Shown here piece after piece: positions 43,669-43,722 of a DNA stretch of 43,722 bases (positions are counted from its first letter, which is position 1; every line of letters starts with the position of its first letter). Under the pieces are notes generated by a model. It ran no database searches. It had not been told where the DNA came from and worked only from the letters and a program-made list of their open reading frames with translations. Position numbers and translations under genes: made by a program. The stretch is from an uncultured Bacteroidales bacterium (GTDB lineage: Bacteria > Bacteroidota > Bacteroidia > Bacteroidales > Muribaculaceae), in contig CAMWLW010000011.1 in NCBI GenBank assembly GCA_947175245.1, positions 1 to 43,722 on the forward strand, given 5' to 3'.

Positions 43669-43722
43669 TTATTCGGCGGGGTCGAGGATGACTACGCGGT
43701 AGTTGCCTTGCTTGAGGAGGTC
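43669..43722 (-). CDS. 3' end of a minus-strand gene (partial, unknown product)
   Basis: The window edge shows 17 codons and a TAA in the reverse strand, reading DLLKQGNYRVVILDPAE. Codon choice is like that of the other genes, and a hairpin with T tract follows. Too little is visible to name a family. Confidence 0.45.
   Translation of the reverse strand, partial: DLLKQGNYRVVILDPAE

Noticed and set aside
1-43722. CRISPR arrays, tRNA and rRNA genes
   Set aside because: No regularly spaced repeats beyond two-copy or three-copy motifs were seen, and no tRNA cloverleaf or rRNA sequence was recognised in the intergenic gaps.

Overview
The window looks like chromosomal DNA from a Bacteroidales bacterium, most likely Muribaculaceae (S24-7) or a close relative. 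The evidence is a SusC/SusD pair, a FecR anti-sigma factor, many Bacteroidetes-restricted families (DUF4494, DUF4492, DUF3098, DUF5683, DUF4832) and promoters of the Bacteroidetes type (TAnnTTTG at -7, TTG/TTTG about 19-21 nt upstream). Shine-Dalgarno sequences are generally absent. Most coding sequence is GC-rich. The family-level placement is inference. I see no rRNA, tRNA or CRISPR array.

Left part (1-7 kb): a hairpin resembling an IS3-type insertion sequence end, a lower-GC outer-membrane barrel gene broken by one stop codon and one frameshift, a secreted phosphodiester glycosidase, glutamine-dependent NAD synthetase, and a two-gene toxin-antitoxin pair with a palindrome in its promoter. 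7.2-18 kb, rightward: parA-parB-DUF5683-lytic transglycosylase (chromosome segregation and cell wall), a short SSB, an OPT transporter, a MATE exporter, then an MBOAT acyltransferase with a DltD/SGNH-like membrane-anchored partner.

18-24 kb: yggS and DUF4494 run leftward. A divergent promoter pair separates them from a small DUF4492 membrane protein followed by cydAB (cytochrome bd oxidase). Converging on cydB is a BlaI/M56 repressor-sensor pair whose promoter carries three copies of the dyad AACTA-N6-TAGTT. 24-32 kb, leftward: ftsX, DUF3098, uppP, truB, queA, DUF2148 and yigZ form a housekeeping run; queC, fabF and acpP follow. Peptidoglycan lipid carrier recycling, tRNA modification (queuosine, pseudouridine) and fatty-acid synthesis dominate here.

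32-43.5 kb, rightward: a secreted beta-helix protein, then a self-contained glycan-uptake locus: ECF sigma factor, FecR-type anti-sigma factor, SusC with an N-terminal STN signalling domain, SusD, a SusE/F-like lipoprotein and a DUF4832 lipoprotein with a likely glycosidase-type barrel. Occupancy of the SusC transporter is expected to signal through FecR to the sigma factor. A strong hairpin ends the operon. Beyond it lies a short promoter-hairpin-T-tract unit on the minus strand that could encode a very small RNA, then the 3' end of a further minus-strand gene.

The least explained items are the DUF4492-cydAB linkage, the triple BlaI operator with an M56 sensor lacking a penicillin-binding domain, the MBOAT/SGNH pair, the DUF4832 protein as sole candidate enzyme of the Sus-like locus, and the possible small RNA near the right end.
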